Shown here one piece after another: positions 8,017 to 9,815 of a DNA stretch of 9,815 bases. Each line of letters opens with the position of its first letter. Position 1 is the stretch's first letter. Under the pieces are notes generated by a model that made no database searches, was not told where the DNA came from, and saw only the letters and a program-made list of their open reading frames with translations. Source of the DNA: Actinomycetota bacterium (GTDB lineage: Bacteria; Actinomycetota; Actinomycetes; Nanopelagicales; Nanopelagicaceae). Position numbers and translations under genes: made by a program. The stretch lies in contig WLHW01000046.1 in assembly GCA_009702525.1 (NCBI GenBank), positions 1 through 9,815 on the forward strand, read 5' to 3'.

Positions 8017-8816
8017 TCAACCTCTATCTGAAGCGGCAAGTGATCACTCATCCCTGAGTGTGGATATTCGATGTGCGAAACATCTGCAGGTTTAAGTGCT
8101 TGGGATAGAAAAAAATCAATCTGAACTTTTGGATACCAACTTGGAAAAGTTCTTTGAGTGGCTAGTGATTGCCATGTGAATCCGCGCACAATTCGGGCTA
8201 CTGGAATATTCAGATCGCCCATAATAATAATCTTAGATTTATCGGTGATACCTAACGTTTTAACCCAGCGTTTTATTTGCACCAATTGAACAAGATTAAA
8301 GAAAGGTACAAATGAGAGGTGAGTGTTTATAACAAGCCAACCATTATCTAGAGTCGCACCCAGCGCACTTCGTGGATGATCGCGAACATAAAAACGCTTC
8401 ATCTTTCCATCTACTGGAAAAGCCATCAAGACTCCAACAGGTGAACCTTTTAACTCTAAACGGTGCCACGACTTCACGGGAATTTTTGAAACAATACCGA
8501 TTCCATAACCCGGTAAGGCGACTTCACTTTTTTGGGTAACAATTGTGTTGTCGCTTTCATTGGGTTTGCGCCATTTTTCATCGGGTGAACCCATAAGAGA
8601 TGGCGCAAATGCCCAATCAGTTGCGCCCATCATGGTTGCGATGGTGCCAACTTGATTGTGATTGCCCGATCGTTCTAAAAAGTAATCGACTTCTTGTAGA
8701 CCAATGAGGTCGCTACGTAAGTGCGCGATTTCGGCCTGTAATAAGCCAGCTTTATCGGCGTCCTTATCGGGCGGCATCGCTTCTCCGTGCAGCAGATTCC
8801 ATGATGTTAGACGCAT
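8013..8816 (-). CDS. Endonuclease/exonuclease/phosphatase (EEP) family protein
   Basis: A 267-residue metal-dependent phosphoesterase of the EEP superfamily (DNase I, exonuclease III and inositol-phosphatase fold). Family motifs occur in the right order: SWN (N7, metal/phosphate), LQEVD (E42, metal), YGIGIVSK, NTHLS (N164, H166), GDLN (D201, N203), QIDFFL (D234) and SDHLPL (D258, H259, catalytic base). All the catalytic residues I would expect are present, so it should be active. No signal peptide or membrane segment is seen, so it is probably cytoplasmic. The substrate cannot be read from sequence: DNA, RNA or a phospho-compound are all possible. The start is well fixed, since an in-frame TAG lies four codons upstream (8828-8826) and the family N-terminus begins immediately. 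There is no Shine-Dalgarno, and a TAGCAT box six bases upstream suggests leaderless expression. Its stop overlaps the adnA stop (convergent), and it is divergent from nudC. In mycobacteria I recall a potassium-channel-type gene in this slot. Confidence 0.88.
   Translation of the reverse strand: MRLTSWNLLHGEAMPPDKDADKAGLLQAEIAHLRSDLIGLQEVDYFLERSGNHNQVGTIATMMGATDWAFAPSLMGSPDEKWRKPNESDNTIVTQKSEVALPGYGIGIVSKIPVKSWHRLELKGSPVGVLMAFPVDGKMKRFYVRDHPRSALGATLDNGWLVINTHLSFVPFFNLVQLVQIKRWVKTLGITDKSKIIIMGDLNIPVARIVRGFTWQSLATQRTFPSWYPKVQIDFFLSQALKPADVSHIEYPHSGMSDHLPLQIEVD
8045..8060. repeat. Small perfect inverted repeat just past the adnA stop
   Basis: CACTCA and TGAGTG form a 6-bp perfect stem with a 4-nt TCCC loop, starting 28 nt after the adnA stop codon and lying inside the 3' end of the EEP coding region (the HSGMSDH catalytic segment). 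No T-run follows on either strand, so it does not qualify as an intrinsic terminator. It could slow polymerase or stabilise a 3' end, or be coincidence in a conserved coding segment. Confidence 0.25.
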
Positions 8817-8822
8817 GGGGCG

Positions 8823-8828
8823 ATGCTA
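8823..8828 (-). promoter_or_regulatory. Candidate -10 box for leaderless EEP transcript
   Basis: Read on the minus strand, TAGCAT fits the actinobacterial TANNNT -10 pattern and ends exactly six bases before the EEP ATG. That spacing would place transcription start at the A of the start codon. No Shine-Dalgarno precedes the gene (CGCCCC only) and no convincing -35 is seen. The call rests on spacing and pattern alone. Confidence 0.35.
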
Positions 8829-8829
8829 G

Positions 8830-8835
8830 TAGTCT
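8830..8835 (+). promoter_or_regulatory. Candidate -10 box for nudC
   Basis: TAGTCT fits TANNNT and ends ten bases before the preferred nudC ATG at 8846, giving a transcript with a leader of only a few bases. TTAGAC at 8807-8812 sits 17 bp upstream but resembles a -35 only weakly. It lies back-to-back with the EEP -10 candidate, so the two promoters would compete for space. Confidence 0.27.
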
Positions 8836-8845
8836 GAGCGACTTA

Positions 8846-9796
8846 ATGAGCGCTAGAAACCAATCCCTTTCGCCCATCGATCGAGCCAGTCACCTGCGCA
8901 GCGATGGCGATGCCTTAGCCCTGCTCTGGAAAACTGCGGCGATTCTGCCCGTTATCGATGGACATATTGGTGCCGGCGATGATGGTTTGAGATTTGTAGA
9001 TGCGCAGATGGTTGAGTTTTTAGCTGCATCCTTTGAAATCGGTGAGCGATATTTCTTAGGTCAAGCTCGCGATGGCGGTCAAGCATTTTTTGCATGGAGT
9101 ACTTCCTGGATCAATGAGCCAAGTGATGAGAAAGTTAAGTTTGATGGCTTTAAAACACTGCGCGAAGTCGGATCTGATTTAAGTGAGCTCGAATTAACGC
9201 TGGCCATGCATGCAGTTGGGTTAAGTAATTGGCATAAGTCGCATCCAGTCTGTCCGCGATGTGGAGCAAAGACGGTTGCCGATTTAGGCGGAAGCGTACG
9301 TGTGTGTGTTGAGGATTCATCACAGCACCATCCACGTACAGATCCAGCAGTAATCGTTTTAGTTAAAGATGCTGCAGATCGAATTCTGCTTGGTCATCAA
9401 CCTATCTGGCCAGAAAAACGTTTCTCAACTTTTGCGGGCTTTGTAGAGCCCGGTGAGTCTTTTGAAGAGTGTGTATCGCGTGAAGTATTTGAAGAGGCTA
9501 ACGTCTACTGCAATGATATTAATTATTTAGGGTCGCAAGCCTGGCCGTTTCCAGCATCGATCATGATCGCCTTTGAAGCAATTACCGATCATCCAGATGA
9601 TGCGAAGCCCGATGGAACGGAAATCGTTGAAGTACGCTGGTTTAGCCGCGATGAGATGAAGGCGGCAGTTGCGAGTAAAGATTTATTATTACCACCGACA
9701 ATCTCGGTTGCGCGCAAAATGATTACGGGATGGTACACAGCCAAAGCTGGATACACCGTGAGCGATTTAAATGGTGGGGAGTCGTGGAGAAATTGA
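8846..9796 (+). CDS. nudC: NAD+ diphosphatase / NAD-RNA decapping Nudix hydrolase NudC
   Basis: NudC splits NAD(H) into NMN(H) and AMP and, in characterised homologues, removes NAD caps from RNA. An N-terminal domain of about 130 residues is followed by a zinc-ribbon region: C136-P-R-C139, then C154 with Asp at 157 where E. coli NudC has the fourth Cys. I believe this three-Cys form is common in actinobacterial NudC. PRTDPAVIVL leads into the Nudix box GFVEPGE-x7-REVFEEANV (198-220), with catalytic E213, E216 and E217. The box carries Asn219 in place of the usual Gly. The NudC signature SQPWPFP appears as SQAWPFP (230-236). I chose ATG 8846 (316 residues), since mycobacterial NudC is about 313 residues, conserved-looking sequence (PIDRASHLRSD) begins just after it, and this start avoids overlap with the divergent EEP gene. 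An in-frame ATG at 8801 would add 15 residues and overlap the EEP start by 16 bp. Confidence 0.93.
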   Translation: MSARNQSLSPIDRASHLRSDGDALALLWKTAAILPVIDGHIGAGDDGLRFVDAQMVEFLAASFEIGERYFLGQARDGGQAFFAWSTSWINEPSDEKVKFDGFKTLREVGSDLSELELTLAMHAVGLSNWHKSHPVCPRCGAKTVADLGGSVRVCVEDSSQHHPRTDPAVIVLVKDAADRILLGHQPIWPEKRFSTFAGFVEPGESFEECVSREVFEEANVYCNDINYLGSQAWPFPASIMIAFEAITDHPDDAKPDGTEIVEVRWFSRDEMKAAVASKDLLLPPTISVARKMITGWYTAKAGYTVSDLNGGESWRN

Positions 9797-9815
9797 CCAA
9801 CGACATTCGCGCCGA
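9784..9815 (+). CDS. Start of next gene, cut by window edge (uvrD2 helicase expected from synteny)
   Basis: A GTG at 9784 opens a frame reading (M)EKLTNDIRA up to the window edge. It overlaps the nudC stop by 13 bp and is preceded by a purine-rich GGTGGGGA (9773-9780) that could act as a ribosome binding site. Ten residues are too few to identify a family. In mycobacteria nudC is followed by the SF1 helicase gene uvrD2, so that is the most likely identity, but it is context inference only. The true start could also lie downstream, outside the window. Confidence 0.42.
   Translation, partial: MEKLTNDIRA

Noticed and set aside
8045..8060. Intrinsic terminator between adnA and the EEP gene
   Set aside because: A 6-bp hairpin exists but has no T-tract on either strand and lies within coding sequence.
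8801..8845. NudC N-terminal extension from ATG 8801
   Set aside because: It would overlap the well-fixed EEP start by 16 bp and add 15 residues beyond the usual length with no conserved look. It is kept only as an alternative start.
1..9815. Phage defence island, CRISPR, toxin-antitoxin or mobile element
   Set aside because: Helicase-nuclease genes can signal defence systems, but here both match AdnA/AdnB in architecture and neighbourhood. No direct repeats, transposase, integrase or small toxin-like genes are visible.

Overview
The window looks like core chromosome of an actinobacterium. The best indication is a complete AdnB/AdnA helicase-nuclease pair (the double-strand-break resection machine described in mycobacteria), followed by nudC and what appears to be the first codons of another gene. 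This matches the mycobacterial order adnB-adnA-(one gene)-nudC-uvrD2 as I remember it. Base composition is only moderate (roughly mid-40s percent GC by eye), intergenic gaps are nearly absent, and Shine-Dalgarno sites are weak or missing. Together these suggest a streamlined low-GC actinobacterium such as the freshwater acI/Nanopelagicales group. That taxonomic placement is inference.

Layout: positions 1-1676 hold the 3' nine-tenths of typA (BipA ribosome-associated GTPase), cut by the window edge. After 38 nt comes adnB (1715-4816), which overlaps adnA (4813-8016) by an ATGA stop/start. On the opposite strand lies an endonuclease/exonuclease/phosphatase (EEP) family gene (8816 down to 8013). 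Its stop overlaps the adnA stop and its start sits head-to-head with nudC (8846-9796). At the right edge a GTG-initiated frame (9784 onward) overlaps the end of nudC and is probably the next gene, with uvrD2 expected from synteny.

How the genes fit together: AdnA and AdnB should form a heterodimer that binds double-strand ends, unwinds them with UvrD-type motors and cuts the strands with RecB-type nuclease modules. This gives 3' tails for recombination. The EEP protein is a Mg-dependent phosphoesterase of unknown substrate, and its position between adnA and nudC makes a DNA-repair role possible but unproven. NudC is a Nudix hydrolase of NAD(H) and NAD-capped RNA. TypA is a translation/ribosome-assembly GTPase and probably only a neighbour.

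There is no mobile element, tRNA, rRNA, CRISPR array or gene-free stretch over 300 bases. The points most worth a second look are the altered helicase motif III in AdnB (while AdnA is fully canonical), the opposite-strand EEP gene interrupting an otherwise conserved order, the compact divergent start region with a leaderless-type promoter, and a strong GCC-GAT word bias.
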